Position numbers and translations under genes: made by a program
NCBI GenBank assembly: GCA_035654775.1
Contig: DASRWB010000004.1
Location: 1-51,049 of the forward strand
DNA from: HKST-UBA85 sp035654775
GTDB taxonomy: Bacteria > Bacteroidota > Bacteroidia > Flavobacteriales > Flavobacteriaceae
Direction of reading: 5' to 3'
Length of the DNA stretch: 51,049 bases
The notes under the pieces: generated by a model
Database searches by the model: none
What the model was told of the DNA's origin: nothing
Seen by the model: only the letters and a program-made list of their open reading frames with translations
Shown: positions 31,708 through 41,134 of the stretch, one piece after another
Numbering within the stretch: position 1 is the first letter of the stretch
Layout of the letters: every line of letters begins with the position of its first letter

Positions 31708-32730
31708 TTAGTTTAATTTCACTTTGGGATCCAGCCACGTATAAAGTATGTCGACAAAAATATTAATCATTACAAATAGGGTGGCAATGACCAATACCGA
31801 ACCCATAATTACCGGTAAATCCAGCGTGTTTAAAGCATTCACAATTTCTTTTCCCAAACCGTTCCATCCAAACACATATTCCACAAAAACGGCACCGGCA
31901 AGCATGGAAGCAAACCACCCTGAAATGGCTGTTACCACAGGATTTAGAGCATTTTTAATCGCGTGATTTTTAATTACTTTATACTCGCTTAAGCCTTTAG
32001 CTCTGGCGGTTCTTATATAGTCTTGTGTAAACACTTCAAGTAGCGAATTTCGCATTAACTGAATAATTACTGCCAGCGGTCGGATACCTAGTACTAAAGC
32101 CGGTAGCAGTAAATTTTTCCAGCGTATGGTATAAGCTTCTCCAAAATTGTCCAGTTCATAAAGGCTTCCGGTCATGTTAAGATTTGTGTATTTATGCAAT
32201 ACAAAACCAAAAATCCAGGCAAAAAGGATGGCACTGAAAAATGAAGGAACACTCATTCCTACAGTGCTACCTATTTGTATGCTTTTATCTATCCAGGTAT
32301 CTTTTTTTAATGCTGAAATCACACCAAAAATCAAACCTAACAGAATGGCTATAAAAATAGACGTGACGGCCAGAACAAAAGTATTGGGCAAGGTTTCTTT
32401 CAGCACTTCACTTACCGGTTTTCCTTGTTTAGTAAACGATTCTCTAAGGTACGGAAACTTTAATGCAAGTGAGGTATTTCTGAAAGACAAAAGTTTTTTT
32501 CCTGTGTATTTATTTTCGTCAAAAAAAGTATAATCGGCTGTATTTTTTGAATGAAAAGAGAGCAGTGAAAGGTCGTTAAGGTAATACAGAAACTGGGTTT
32601 GCACAGGCTTATCAAATCCGTATTTGCGTTTTACCATAGCCAGTTGTTCACTGTCTTCATTTTGTCCCAGCATCATTTGTGCAGGATCTCCGGGCAACAC
32701 ATTGAACAACAAGAAAATAACCACTACCAC
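31708..32730 (-). CDS. DppB/OppB-type ABC transporter permease, start codon uncertain
   Basis: This inner-membrane permease has six expected helices. Family markers are FLLFNVLPGDPAQMMLG near the N-terminus and the EAA-like loop YIRTARAKGLSEYKVIKNHAIKNAL. The first usual start codon is GTG at 32730, but that cuts the first helix in half. The in-frame sequence upstream, NIIPYLLNKLLYAFITLFG, is clearly the missing half and begins right after an ATA codon at 32788-32790, where family members have ATG. The true start may be that ATA, a nearby ATT, or the gene may be weakly translated. It has no DppC, DppD or DppF partner beside it. Confidence 0.88.
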   Translation of the reverse strand: MVVVIFLLFNVLPGDPAQMMLGQNEDSEQLAMVKRKYGFDKPVQTQFLYYLNDLSLLSFHSKNTADYTFFDENKYTGKKLLSFRNTSLALKFPYLRESFTKQGKPVSEVLKETLPNTFVLAVTSIFIAILLGLIFGVISALKKDTWIDKSIQIGSTVGMSVPSFFSAILFAWIFGFVLHKYTNLNMTGSLYELDNFGEAYTIRWKNLLLPALVLGIRPLAVIIQLMRNSLLEVFTQDYIRTARAKGLSEYKVIKNHAIKNALNPVVTAISGWFASMLAGAVFVEYVFGWNGLGKEIVNALNTLDLPVIMGSVLVIATLFVMINIFVDILYTWLDPKVKLN

Positions 32731-32803
32731 ACCAAAAAGTGTAATAAATGCATAAAGCAGTTTATTTAGTAAATACGGTATAATATTTATGTTGTTTAGA
32801 TAG

Positions 32804-34084
32804 CTAAAATTTTAATTTATCTACATCATTCCAATGGGCTTTTTGCTTGATTGTTCCTTTGTTCAGTATCAAGTATCCCGGATTGGAACGAATGATAGTT
32901 TTCAGGGCTTTTTCGTCGCCTAAATAAAATTCAAAGTCCAGATTTTTATTATTTTTCAGGGTTTCTTTTTCGGAATTTCCTGAGGCTGTAATCCCAACTA
33001 CGGTATATCCGTTTTTAATTGCCAAATCTGAAACGGTTTTTAAGGTTCCCAGACCTTCTTTATCGGCATTGTTAATGTTGTAACTCACAATCATGAGTAG
33101 TTTTTCTACTTCCATGTATTGGTCGGTTAAATTGCCGGTATCGGATTCAATAGAAAAATCTTTAATTGGCGGTTCGTAGCCTTCATCGATTACTTTTGAA
33201 ACCACACCTACATATTCGCCATCTACTTCGGGATAGCTTCCGCTGGTGACAAATTCTTTTATTTCTCCATCTACTTTAAATTTCCATGTAAACTCTTGTA
33301 TGGGCTTTGGAGCATCTTCGGGGTAAATCATACTTTCAGGAATGTTGGCTCCTATTTTATAGGGTCTGAAATCCTTTATGGGTAAATGCTGTAAACAATA
33401 CCAGGTAAAGGCCATTGCTATACTATATGCTGACAGCAAGGTGACCCATTGGTTTTTTAGTTTGTTTTTCACCAAAAATACTATGCTGAACAATACCAGC
33501 GAAAACAATACGGTAAACCACCAACCTATTACAAACACACCAAACGCTAAAATAAGCAACAACGAAGCCGCGATGTAAAAAACATCCTGTTTCGGTTTGT
33601 TTTCAGTGATTGTTCTTTTGAAGGCCGCAAAAAATAAAGGAATAGTAAATACCAGTAAAAATAAATCTTTATAGAAAGACTCAATAGGCTTCAGCTTTAG
33701 TGCATCGCCAAAACAACCGCAATCGGTAACGCAGTTTTTGGAAAACTCTTCTCCCAGTTGAGCAGCAATTTCCTGATTGTGCAAGCAGTTTGATGTATAC
33801 CAGGTAAGCCAGGTAAAAAATAGCATCATGAGTAAAACCAGTGATGTTGTGAGCTTGCTTTTTAGTCCAAATAGTAAGGCTACACCCAAAACTACTTCTA
33901 CCACGCAAATTATTACGGCAAGTCCTAAAGAATAAGGTATTAAAAACTCTAGATTTAACACGTCGGCGGCAAAATAATCATCCAGTTTATACGAAAATCC
34001 TATGGAGTCATTACATTTTATCAATCCGGAAACGATAAACAAACTACCTACAATTAATCGGGCTATGGTGATAAAAATTTTCAT
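32804..34084 (-). CDS. DoxX/MauE-type membrane protein with C-terminal thioredoxin-like domain (BT_3928 type)
   Basis: This is a 426-residue protein. The N-terminal about 150 residues form a DoxX-like four-helix membrane domain (ARLIVGSLFIVSGLIKCND, LGLAVIICVVEVVLGVALLFG, and the cysteine-rich loop NCVTDCGCFGDALKL); further helices follow to about 230. The C-terminal half is soluble and thioredoxin-like but lacks a CxxC. This two-part layout is what NCBI calls BT_3928 family. It may handle membrane redox; this is inferred. It lies 33 bases after the DUF1599 gene and 73 bases before the permease. Confidence 0.8.
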   Translation of the reverse strand: MKIFITIARLIVGSLFIVSGLIKCNDSIGFSYKLDDYFAADVLNLEFLIPYSLGLAVIICVVEVVLGVALLFGLKSKLTTSLVLLMMLFFTWLTWYTSNCLHNQEIAAQLGEEFSKNCVTDCGCFGDALKLKPIESFYKDLFLLVFTIPLFFAAFKRTITENKPKQDVFYIAASLLLILAFGVFVIGWWFTVLFSLVLFSIVFLVKNKLKNQWVTLLSAYSIAMAFTWYCLQHLPIKDFRPYKIGANIPESMIYPEDAPKPIQEFTWKFKVDGEIKEFVTSGSYPEVDGEYVGVVSKVIDEGYEPPIKDFSIESDTGNLTDQYMEVEKLLMIVSYNINNADKEGLGTLKTVSDLAIKNGYTVVGITASGNSEKETLKNNKNLDFEFYLGDEKALKTIIRSNPGYLILNKGTIKQKAHWNDVDKLKF

Positions 34085-34116
34085 GGTAAAAGTTTTTTTA
34101 AAATCTATGAGTTACT

Positions 34117-34653
34117 TTATTCTTTTAAATGAATCAACGCAAATACGGCATAATTCAACATATCCTGGTAGTTTGCAGCGATTCCTTCACTAACCAGTGT
34201 TTTTCCTTTATTGTTTTCAATTTGCTTCACGCGCAAGAGTTTTTGCAGTATTAAATCCGTAAGTGAACTTACGCGCATGTCTCGCCAGGCTTCACCGTAG
34301 TCGTGGTTTTTGTTTTCCATAAGCTGTTTGGTATCTGCAACATTTTTATCGTACAAGGCAAGTGCTTCTTCCAGGGAAATGTCAGGTTGTTCAACCACGC
34401 CTTTTTCCAACTGAATCAATGCCATAATACAATAATTAACAATTCCTATAAACTCGCTTACTTCATCTTCATCTACTTTTCTTACCGTATTTTTTTGTAA
34501 ACTGCGAATGCGTTGTGCTTTTATAAAAATTTGATCGGTTAAAGACGGAAGTCTTAAAATGCGCCAGGCACTTCCGTAGTCTTTCATCTTTTTTTCAAAT
34601 AATGTTCTGCAGGTATGAATCACTGCGTCGTATTGTTTTGAAGTATCTTGCAT
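34117..34653 (-). CDS. DUF1599 domain-containing protein
   Basis: This 178-residue protein is made of two similar halves. Each carries a K..DYG.AWR..R..SLTD.I..K..R...L pattern: KMKDYGSAWRILRLPSLTD and KNHDYGEAWRDMRVSSLTD, each followed by a helix with NY...AL IQLE or NY..FALIHLKE. This is DUF1599, also called nucleotide-modification-associated domain 1. The role is unestablished. It heads a minus-strand gene run down to tpiA and is divergent from folP. Confidence 0.9.
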   Translation of the reverse strand: MQDTSKQYDAVIHTCRTLFEKKMKDYGSAWRILRLPSLTDQIFIKAQRIRSLQKNTVRKVDEDEVSEFIGIVNYCIMALIQLEKGVVEQPDISLEEALALYDKNVADTKQLMENKNHDYGEAWRDMRVSSLTDLILQKLLRVKQIENNKGKTLVSEGIAANYQDMLNYAVFALIHLKE

Positions 34654-34739
34654 TAATAAATAGTATTTTGCGTAAATTTCGCATAAAAAGTTTAACCTTC
34701 AAAGTTTAAGGTTTAAAGTTTTTAAAAGGACGCTAACAA

Positions 34740-35570
34740 ATGACAATAAACTGCAACGGGCAACTTATAGATTTATCCATTCCGCGCGTAATGGGAATTG
34801 TAAATATAACTCCGGATTCATTTTATGACGGCGGTAAACTCAAAAGCGACAAAACCATTCTACTTAAGGTCGAACAACTACTGAAAGACGGCGCAACGTT
34901 TATAGATGTTGGCGGCTACAGCTCAAGACCTCAAGCAAAAAATGTTTCTGAAAGTGAAGAATTGCAACGGGTCATTCCGGTAATTCGCCTGTTAAGAGAA
35001 AAATTTACGGATAGTCTTATTTCCATAGATACATTCAGAAGTACAGTAGCCCAACAAGCTGTTGTATATGGCGCCTGTATGGTTAATGATATTTCGGCCG
35101 GATTGCTGGACCCCAATATGTTAAAAATTGTAGGTGAGTTGCAAATACCCTACATAATGATGCATATGAAAGGCACTCCACAAACTATGCAAAATCATAC
35201 TGCTTATAAAGACCTTATTCACGAAATGCTGTACTATTTTTCAGAACGTCTTGAGACAGCAAGAAAACACCATATTGTAGATGTGGTGCTGGATCCCGGT
35301 TTTGGCTTCGCTAAAACCACAGCACAAAACTTTGCCTTACTCGAGCAGTTAAACTTATTAAAACTTGCAGAAAAACCTATGCTTGTTGGACTTTCAAGAA
35401 AATCGATGATTTACAAAACTTTGGAAATTTCACCTCAGGAAGCCCTAAACGGCACCACCGTACTCCATACCCTTGCGCTTGAAAAAGGAGCTTGCATTTT
35501 ACGCGTACACGATGTAAAAGAAGCCATGGAATGTATTACTTTACATCAAAAAGTAAGGAATTCGGTTTAA
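34740..35570 (+). CDS. folP: Dihydropteroate synthase
   Basis: This 276-residue enzyme joins p-aminobenzoate to dihydropterin pyrophosphate in folate synthesis and is the sulfonamide target. Motifs: MGIVNITPDSFYDGG (about 18-32), DVGGYSSRPQAK, ISIDTFRS, MVNDISAG, MHMKGTP and DPGFGFAKT, then VGLSRKSMI. Length is normal. cdaA follows on the same strand, 39 bases away. Confidence 0.96.
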   Translation: MTINCNGQLIDLSIPRVMGIVNITPDSFYDGGKLKSDKTILLKVEQLLKDGATFIDVGGYSSRPQAKNVSESEELQRVIPVIRLLREKFTDSLISIDTFRSTVAQQAVVYGACMVNDISAGLLDPNMLKIVGELQIPYIMMHMKGTPQTMQNHTAYKDLIHEMLYYFSERLETARKHHIVDVVLDPGFGFAKTTAQNFALLEQLNLLKLAEKPMLVGLSRKSMIYKTLEISPQEALNGTTVLHTLALEKGACILRVHDVKEAMECITLHQKVRNSV

Positions 35571-35609
35571 CTAAAACAATATTTATTAAATTTACCAAAA
35601 CCCGATATT

Positions 35610-36395
35610 TTGGATATTTTTAAAGACCTTCTGGATTTTAATGTAATTGATATTATTGACGTAATACTGGTAGCCATACTGCTTTATTATGTCTATAAAC
35701 TTATCAAAGGCACCGTAGCTATAAACATTTTTATAGGCATTATCATAATTTATCTTACCTGGTTGCTTACCGACTTTTTAAAAATGGAACTGTTAAGCCG
35801 GATTTTTGGCGGCTTTATGAAAGTAGGAATTATTGCGCTTATTGTTGTTTTTCAGCCGGAAATCCGAAAGTTTTTATTGATGGTCGGTTCCACTAATTTT
35901 GGAAAACGAGGTTCGTTTTTCAAAAAGTTTAATTTTTTAAAAACCGAAAGCATTACGCAAACCAATGTTGAAGCCATTATTAATGCCTGCAACAAAATGG
36001 GGACCACCAAAACCGGCGCATTAATTATCATAGAACGCAACAACAATCTGGATTTTTTAACCAATACCGGTGACCGAATGAATATAGAAGTCACTCAGCC
36101 TATAATAGAAAGTATTTTTTTTAAAAACAGTCCGCTACACGACGGTGCAATTATTATTGAAAAAAACAAAGTAAAAGCCACCCGAGTTATCCTGCCTGTA
36201 AGCAATGACAAAAATTTACCCCATCGCTTTGGACTTCGCCATCGGGCTGCTGTGGGTGTTACCGAAAAAACCGATGCTTTAGCCCTTGTAGTTAGTGAAG
36301 AAACCGGTCAGGTATCTTATTTTAAAGACGGTGAATTTATTATTTTTAAAGACACTCAGGAATTGATTGCTTTAATTAGGGAAGATTTAGCCTAA
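35610..36395 (+). CDS. cdaA: Diadenylate cyclase CdaA (c-di-AMP synthase)
   Basis: This is a 261-residue membrane-bound enzyme that makes cyclic di-AMP, a regulator of osmolyte balance and envelope. Three N-terminal helices lie at about 14-85. The DAC domain carries the catalytic DGA (178-180 in SPLHDGAIII) and RHR (210-212 in GLRHRAAVG). The start is TTG at 35610, which gives the family-like MDIFKDLLDFNVIDIID. It pairs with folP and ends 12 bases from the convergent ABC gene. Confidence 0.95.
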   Translation: MDIFKDLLDFNVIDIIDVILVAILLYYVYKLIKGTVAINIFIGIIIIYLTWLLTDFLKMELLSRIFGGFMKVGIIALIVVFQPEIRKFLLMVGSTNFGKRGSFFKKFNFLKTESITQTNVEAIINACNKMGTTKTGALIIIERNNNLDFLTNTGDRMNIEVTQPIIESIFFKNSPLHDGAIIIEKNKVKATRVILPVSNDKNLPHRFGLRHRAAVGVTEKTDALALVVSEETGQVSYFKDGEFIIFKDTQELIALIREDLA

Positions 36396-36407
36396 GCCTA
36401 GGTGATG

Positions 36408-38168
36408 TCAACTTACTTCTTCAGACATAAACTGTACTTCATACAGGTTTTTGTAATATCCGTTTTGTTTTTTAAGCAACTGGCTGTGGGTACCTTCTTC
36501 TACAATTTCACCGGCATCCATGACTAGAATTTTATCAGCCTTTTTTATGGTGGCCAAGCGGTGAGCTATTACTATTGAGGTTCTTCCTTTGGTAATTTTG
36601 TAGGTAGCGTTTTGAATGAGTTGTTCAGAGTGGGAATCGACTGAAGAAGTAGCTTCGTCTAAAACCAAAATACTTGGATTGGTAACATAAGCTCTTAAAA
36701 AAGAGATAAGTTGTCTTTGACCGGAAGAAAGCATAACGCCACGTTCCTTTACATTATAATGATATCCGTTTGGCAAACTCATGATAAAATCGTGAATGCC
36801 TATTTCCTTGGCGGCAGCGATAACCTGAGCCTCTGTTATTGAAGAATTGTTAAGCGTGATGTTATTAAGAATGGTATCTGCAAACAAAAATACATCTTGC
36901 AGTACTACGGCTATTTGTTTCCTTAACGAGGGTAAATCTATCTCCTTAATATTAATATGATCTATTAAAATTTCACCGGACTGGATGTCGTAAAACCGGT
37001 TCAGTAAATTGATAATCGTAGATTTTCCGGCACCGGTAGCACCCACTATGGCAATTGTTTCTCCGGGATTAACTTTCAGGGAAATCCCTTTCAGTACTTC
37101 TTCGTTTTCCACGTAACTAAACCGCACGTTTTTAAATTCAATATCACCCTTCAGCTTGGCTACCTTCAAGGTTCCGTTGTTATCTATATGCGATGTAGTA
37201 TCGAGTACTTTAAAAACACGTTCTGCAGCAACCATACCCATTTGGAGTGTATTAAACTTATCTGCTATTTGACGTAACGGTCTAAACAGCATGGGAATCA
37301 TCATAATAAATGCGGTAAGGTCGCCCAGTGTAGACACCTCGCGAAGCACCAAATCCAAACCGCCATACCAGGCAACCAAGCCTATGGTTATAGACGAAGA
37401 AAGCTCGGCTATAGGAAAGAAAATGGAATTGTACCAAACGGTTTTCAACCATGCTTTTTGGTGACGTTCGTTTATGGTTTTAAACTTTTTGTATTCGGTT
37501 TCTTCCCGGGTAAAAAGTTGCAGAATTTTCATTCCGGTTAGCCGTTCCTGAACAAACGAATTCAAGTTAGACACTTCTGTTCTTACTTCTTCAAAAGCTC
37601 TTTTCATATACTTTTGAAACAAACGGGTAGCGTACAATATTACCGGCAGCATTAAAAAAACAATAAGGCTTAATTTCCAGTTCATAAAAACCATTACGGC
37701 AGAAACCACCAGCATGGTAAGTACATCTCTAAAAATCATAAAAAGACCTTCGCCAAATATATCGGCTATACGTTCCATATCAGTCACCGATCGTGTAATT
37801 AATACGCCTACTGAAGATTTGTCAAAATACTTCATTCGGAAACTAAGAATGTAATTGAAGAGTTTTACGCGAATGTCTTTCACTACTGATTGTCCTAACC
37901 AGTTGGCATAAAATATAAACAAGAGCTGAAAAATAACTTCCAGAAGCAAGATAACACCCATCAAAACGATATAGGGTAAAAATCCTTCGGTTAATTTTTT
38001 TGCAATATTATTATCTATGGCTTGCTGCAGGATATAGGGTCTTACCGCACCAAAAATCGCCAATAACACTACTGCTACCAGTAAACCCACAAAAGCCCAT
38101 TGGTAGGGTTTTATGTAAGCCAACAGGCGTTTGAATAAATGTGTATTTAGTATTGCGTCTTTGCTCAT
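36408..38168 (-). CDS. ABC transporter, fused permease and ATPase (MsbA/multidrug exporter type)
   Basis: This 586-residue half-transporter has six helices in the first about 310 residues, then the nucleotide-binding domain with Walker A VGATGAGKST, Q-loop AVVLQDVFLF, signature LSSGQRQL, Walker B ILVLDEATS and switch IAHRL. It would act as a homodimer exporting lipids or drugs. Its ATG overlaps the truA stop by 4 bases (ATGA), so the two are coupled. Confidence 0.93.
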   Translation of the reverse strand: MSKDAILNTHLFKRLLAYIKPYQWAFVGLLVAVVLLAIFGAVRPYILQQAIDNNIAKKLTEGFLPYIVLMGVILLLEVIFQLLFIFYANWLGQSVVKDIRVKLFNYILSFRMKYFDKSSVGVLITRSVTDMERIADIFGEGLFMIFRDVLTMLVVSAVMVFMNWKLSLIVFLMLPVILYATRLFQKYMKRAFEEVRTEVSNLNSFVQERLTGMKILQLFTREETEYKKFKTINERHQKAWLKTVWYNSIFFPIAELSSSITIGLVAWYGGLDLVLREVSTLGDLTAFIMMIPMLFRPLRQIADKFNTLQMGMVAAERVFKVLDTTSHIDNNGTLKVAKLKGDIEFKNVRFSYVENEEVLKGISLKVNPGETIAIVGATGAGKSTIINLLNRFYDIQSGEILIDHINIKEIDLPSLRKQIAVVLQDVFLFADTILNNITLNNSSITEAQVIAAAKEIGIHDFIMSLPNGYHYNVKERGVMLSSGQRQLISFLRAYVTNPSILVLDEATSSVDSHSEQLIQNATYKITKGRTSIVIAHRLATIKKADKILVMDAGEIVEEGTHSQLLKKQNGYYKNLYEVQFMSEEVS

Positions 38169-38911
38169 TGTTGTTTTATGCTATCCGGATAGGTTATTTG
38201 GGTTAGGTATAGTCCATGCGCCGGAACGGAATACCCGGCTTCTGCTCTATTTTTAGATTTTATTATGGTATGCATATTTTCAACCTGCAGTTTTCCTGTT
38301 CCAATTTCAATCAGAGTTCCTACAATGGCGCGTACCATATTTCGCAAAAACCTGTCGGCGGTAATTTCAAAATGTAGTTCATCATCTACTTGTTTCCATA
38401 TAGCATGTTTAATCTTACAGTTATAGGTTTTTACATCTGTATTCGATTTTGAAAAACACTGAAAATCAACATACTGTAACAGTATTTTGGCAGCTTCATT
38501 CATGGCATCTACATCCAAGCTTTGTGTAAAACGGTAAGCAAAATCTATGGTAAACGGATTTTTGGTCGTCGAAATTCTATACAAATAACTTCTGCTTAAC
38601 GCATCAAAACGCGCATGGGCTTCTTCGGTAACTTTAAACAAAGCTATCACGGAGATAGCTGCGGGCAAAAAGGCATTGAGCTTAAATATCAAATCTTGTT
38701 CCTTTAGTGTACTTGCCGTATCAAAATGGGCGAACATTTGTAAAGCATGAACTCCGGCATCGGTTCTGCCGGCTCCCACAACTGCCACAGATTCTTGCAG
38801 CAAGGTTGTGAGTGCGTGTTCCAAAATTTCTTGTACCGTAACTGCATTGGGTTGATTTTGCCAACCGTGATATGCCTTTCCGTTATAGCTTACTTCAATA
38901 AAATACCTCAA
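38165..38911 (-). CDS. truA: tRNA pseudouridine(38-40) synthase TruA
   Basis: This 248-residue enzyme modifies U38-40 in tRNA anticodon arms. Motifs: ISYNG-like VSYNGKAYHGWQNQP, the catalytic Asp in GAGRTDAGVHA (D51 from this start) and FLRNMVRAIVGTLIEIG. The frame is open to a TTG at 38944, but that TTG is the last part of a perfect -7 box TATATTTG (38942-38949). The TTG at 38911 gives the family start (M)RYFIEVSYNG and is chosen. It is followed by the ABC exporter gene. Confidence 0.93.
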   Translation of the reverse strand: MRYFIEVSYNGKAYHGWQNQPNAVTVQEILEHALTTLLQESVAVVGAGRTDAGVHALQMFAHFDTASTLKEQDLIFKLNAFLPAAISVIALFKVTEEAHARFDALSRSYLYRISTTKNPFTIDFAYRFTQSLDVDAMNEAAKILLQYVDFQCFSKSNTDVKTYNCKIKHAIWKQVDDELHFEITADRFLRNMVRAIVGTLIEIGTGKLQVENMHTIIKSKNRAEAGYSVPAHGLYLTQITYPDSIKQQ

Positions 38912-38941
38912 GCTGTTTTTTTTGATACTTTTGTTCTCGTA

Positions 38942-38949
38942 CAAATATA
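38942..38949 (-). promoter_or_regulatory. -7 promoter box TATATTTG of truA
   Basis: It is an exact TAnnTTTG match on the minus strand, 31 bases before the chosen truA start. It rules out the upstream TTG. Confidence 0.6.
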
Positions 38950-38990
38950 AATAGTTTTAACAGGAAACGGTGTTTCCTTAACATTTTATC

Positions 38991-39479
38991 ATGCGAAGAA
39001 TTTTATTGCTTTCAGACACACACGGCTATCTTGATGATGCTATTTTAAATCATGTTAAAAAAGCGGACGAAGTATGGCATGCCGGAGATATTGGCGATAT
39101 AAAAGTTACTGATACGCTAAAAGCCTTAAAACCCTTACGGGCCGTGTACGGCAATATAGATGATGCAAAAGTACGCGCCGAATTCCCTAAAAACAACCGA
39201 TTTATGTGCGAAGGTGTTGAGGTTTGGATTACACATATAGGCGGTTATCCCGGACGTTATGACCGGCAGGTAAAAACCGAACTTACCGCAAACCCGCCTA
39301 AATTGTTTATTTGTGGACACTCCCATATTTTGAAAGTGATGCATGACAAGACGCTGGATTTACTACACATGAATCCGGGTGCCGTGGGGAAATACGGGTT
39401 TCAAAATGTAAGAACCATGCTTCGATTTACCATAGATGGAAATAAGATTGATAATTTAGAGGTTGTTGAGTTTACTTAG
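38991..39479 (+). CDS. YfcE/MJ0936-type metallophosphoesterase
   Basis: This is a 162-residue calcineurin-like phosphodiesterase. Metal ligands visible are D9 and H11 (LLSDTHGY), D33 (HAGDIGD), N55 (YGNIDD), H82 (ITHIGG) and the pair in ICGHSH (H110, H112). Such enzymes cleave small phosphodiesters; the natural substrate is unknown. It is divergent from truA and overlaps the XRE gene by 4 bases end to end. Confidence 0.92.
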   Translation: MRRILLLSDTHGYLDDAILNHVKKADEVWHAGDIGDIKVTDTLKALKPLRAVYGNIDDAKVRAEFPKNNRFMCEGVEVWITHIGGYPGRYDRQVKTELTANPPKLFICGHSHILKVMHDKTLDLLHMNPGAVGKYGFQNVRTMLRFTIDGNKIDNLEVVEFT

Positions 39480-39706
39480 ATAGTAATATTTATTTCAGAA
39501 AAAAATGTTGCTAAATCTGTATCAAAATAATCACATATACTTTTTAAAGTGGCCACTGTGATATTAGTTTTTCCTTGTTCAATTCGAGCCAAATGAATTC
39601 CTGTGTCAAAATAGAAAATTTCCAAAGTTACCCCTTTTTGCATTCTCAACTGCTTTACTTTTTCTGCTATTGCTTTGTTTAATATTGGATTTGTTGATTG
39701 TGCCAT
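39476..39706 (-). CDS. XRE-family helix-turn-helix regulator
   Basis: This is a 76-residue DNA-binding protein (from MAQSTNPILN; an in-frame ATG at 39727 would add MMRLCFQ). HTH: VKQLRMQKGVTLEIFYFDTG then IHLARIEQGKTNITVATLKSICDYFDTDL, the classic Cro/C1 pattern. A palindrome AATGAC-N6-GTCATT at 39744-39761 just upstream is a candidate operator for autoregulation. The gene lies next to a small secreted protein and a GLPGLI/receptor pair. Confidence 0.88.
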   Translation of the reverse strand: MAQSTNPILNKAIAEKVKQLRMQKGVTLEIFYFDTGIHLARIEQGKTNITVATLKSICDYFDTDLATFFSEINITI

Positions 39707-39743
39707 TTGAAAACACAATCTCATCATAAGTTAACTAAAAATT

Positions 39744-39761
39744 AATGACTTATTTGTCATT
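39744..39761. promoter_or_regulatory. Palindrome AATGAC-N6-GTCATT upstream of the XRE gene
   Basis: It is a perfect 6-bp inverted repeat with a 6-base spacer, 17-35 bases upstream of the outer possible start of the regulator. This is an expected size and place for an XRE dimer site. Confidence 0.45.
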
Positions 39762-39966
39762 TTAAAATTTATTCTATATCTTCAACTGAAATTTTTAAAA
39801 AATACCTTTCAATGTGAAGTTGTCTTGCAAAACAGACTTTTTGTTACTACTAAAAGAACAAAACAATTAGTGAGAAAAAATGATGAAAATAAATATTGAT
39901 TATTAATTTAAAAAGCTATTAACCTAAAGCGATTCTAAATATTTCTAACTTAAAAACAACTAAATT

Positions 39967-40275
39967 ATGAAAAAAAGACTTTTTATTTTACTATGCTCAT
40001 TTGTAAGTTTTGCTTTTACAAATGCAAATGTCGAACCTATTTCTGTTAAAGAAAGTACAGAAATTATTTTACCTTTAGAGGTAAAAACGTTTCCTATTGA
40101 AAGTGGGACTATTACCGTAGTTATGTCTGAATATAATGTTTGTGAAGAAGGAGTTGTAAAATTAAGTGTCGACATAGATTGTGATAATGACGGTATTGTG
40201 GATTATTCATATAGTGGGAAGGTATGCCGCGAACATGCTTCTGCTATGATACAACAATTTGTGGATGCTTGTTAA
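39967..40275 (+). CDS. Small secreted protein with four cysteines, unknown
   Basis: This is a 102-residue protein. Signal peptide MKKRLFILLCSFVSFAFTNA; the mature part is beta-like (STEIILPLEVKTFPI, GTITVVMSEYNVCEEGVVKL, SVDIDCDNDGIVDYSYSGKV) with cysteines near 58, 71, 85 and the final residue, which may form two disulfides. DCDNDGIVDY resembles a Ca2+-binding loop. No family is recognised. It precedes the GLPGLI gene by 64 bases. Confidence 0.7.
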   Translation: MKKRLFILLCSFVSFAFTNANVEPISVKESTEIILPLEVKTFPIESGTITVVMSEYNVCEEGVVKLSVDIDCDNDGIVDYSYSGKVCREHASAMIQQFVDAC

Positions 40276-40339
40276 ACATTTTTAAACCTTTAGAATCGCT
40301 TTTATTTTCTTAAATTCAATCCCTAAACAAAAAGATTTT

Positions 40340-41134
40340 ATGAAAAAAACAGCTTTAATAATTGCTTTTGTATTATCTGCAAATATGTATTCACTAGCCC
40401 AAAAAGGCTCTGTTATATACGGGCACAAACAAAGTATGGGCATGGGCGCACCCATTGGTATTGACTACAATGCAGTTTTAATTTTTGACTCACAAAAATC
40501 AAAATATACCTTTGCTAAAGATTCATTGGAAGGCAAACCTATCAGAGAATCTGTTATGATAAACAAAGATGATGACAACATTTTTTTCGTACCAAAAAGT
40601 ACTTCCGAATTAGGTTTTGAGTACTATTTAGACAGGAGTAAAGGATTATTATTATCTCGAGATATTGGATTTACATATGTGAAAGAAGACTTGCCAAAAA
40701 TTGAATGGAATATAACAAATGAGAAAAAAACTATAGGAAATTTTGATTGCACTAAGGCTACCGGATGTTTCAGAGGCAGAGAATATACAGCATGGTTTGC
40801 AACTTCCATTCCACTGCCCTACGGCCCATGGAAACTACAAGGGCTTCCCGGTTTAATACTAGAGGCATACGACACAAATAAAGAAGTTTATTTTTATTTC
40901 AAATCCTTGGAATACCCCTCAAAAAACAAAATGAAAATAACCTGTCCAAACCCTAAAACTGAAGGTAAAGACTGGATAGGATTATCTGGATATAAGAACT
41001 TTTTAATAAACAGTTATAAAACTGCCATTGAAAATGGCAGGATGTTCGTTGAGCAAAATGATAGTGCAATGGAGTCTGATGACAGCAATACTTTTATGGG
41101 AAATTCTTATATTGAAGTGTTTCAAGAGAATTAA
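40340..41134 (+). CDS. GLPGLI family protein
   Basis: This is a 264-residue exported protein with a signal peptide (MKKTALIIAFVLSANMYSLAQ) and the family hallmark GPWKLQGLPGLILEAYD near residue 170, preceded by AWFATSIPLPYGP. GLPGLI proteins are restricted to Bacteroidota and usually lie next to a TonB-receptor-like gene, as here: the receptor ATG follows the stop directly. The function is unknown; a surface or peptide-handling role is often supposed. Confidence 0.92.
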   Translation: MKKTALIIAFVLSANMYSLAQKGSVIYGHKQSMGMGAPIGIDYNAVLIFDSQKSKYTFAKDSLEGKPIRESVMINKDDDNIFFVPKSTSELGFEYYLDRSKGLLLSRDIGFTYVKEDLPKIEWNITNEKKTIGNFDCTKATGCFRGREYTAWFATSIPLPYGPWKLQGLPGLILEAYDTNKEVYFYFKSLEYPSKNKMKITCPNPKTEGKDWIGLSGYKNFLINSYKTAIENGRMFVEQNDSAMESDDSNTFMGNSYIEVFQEN

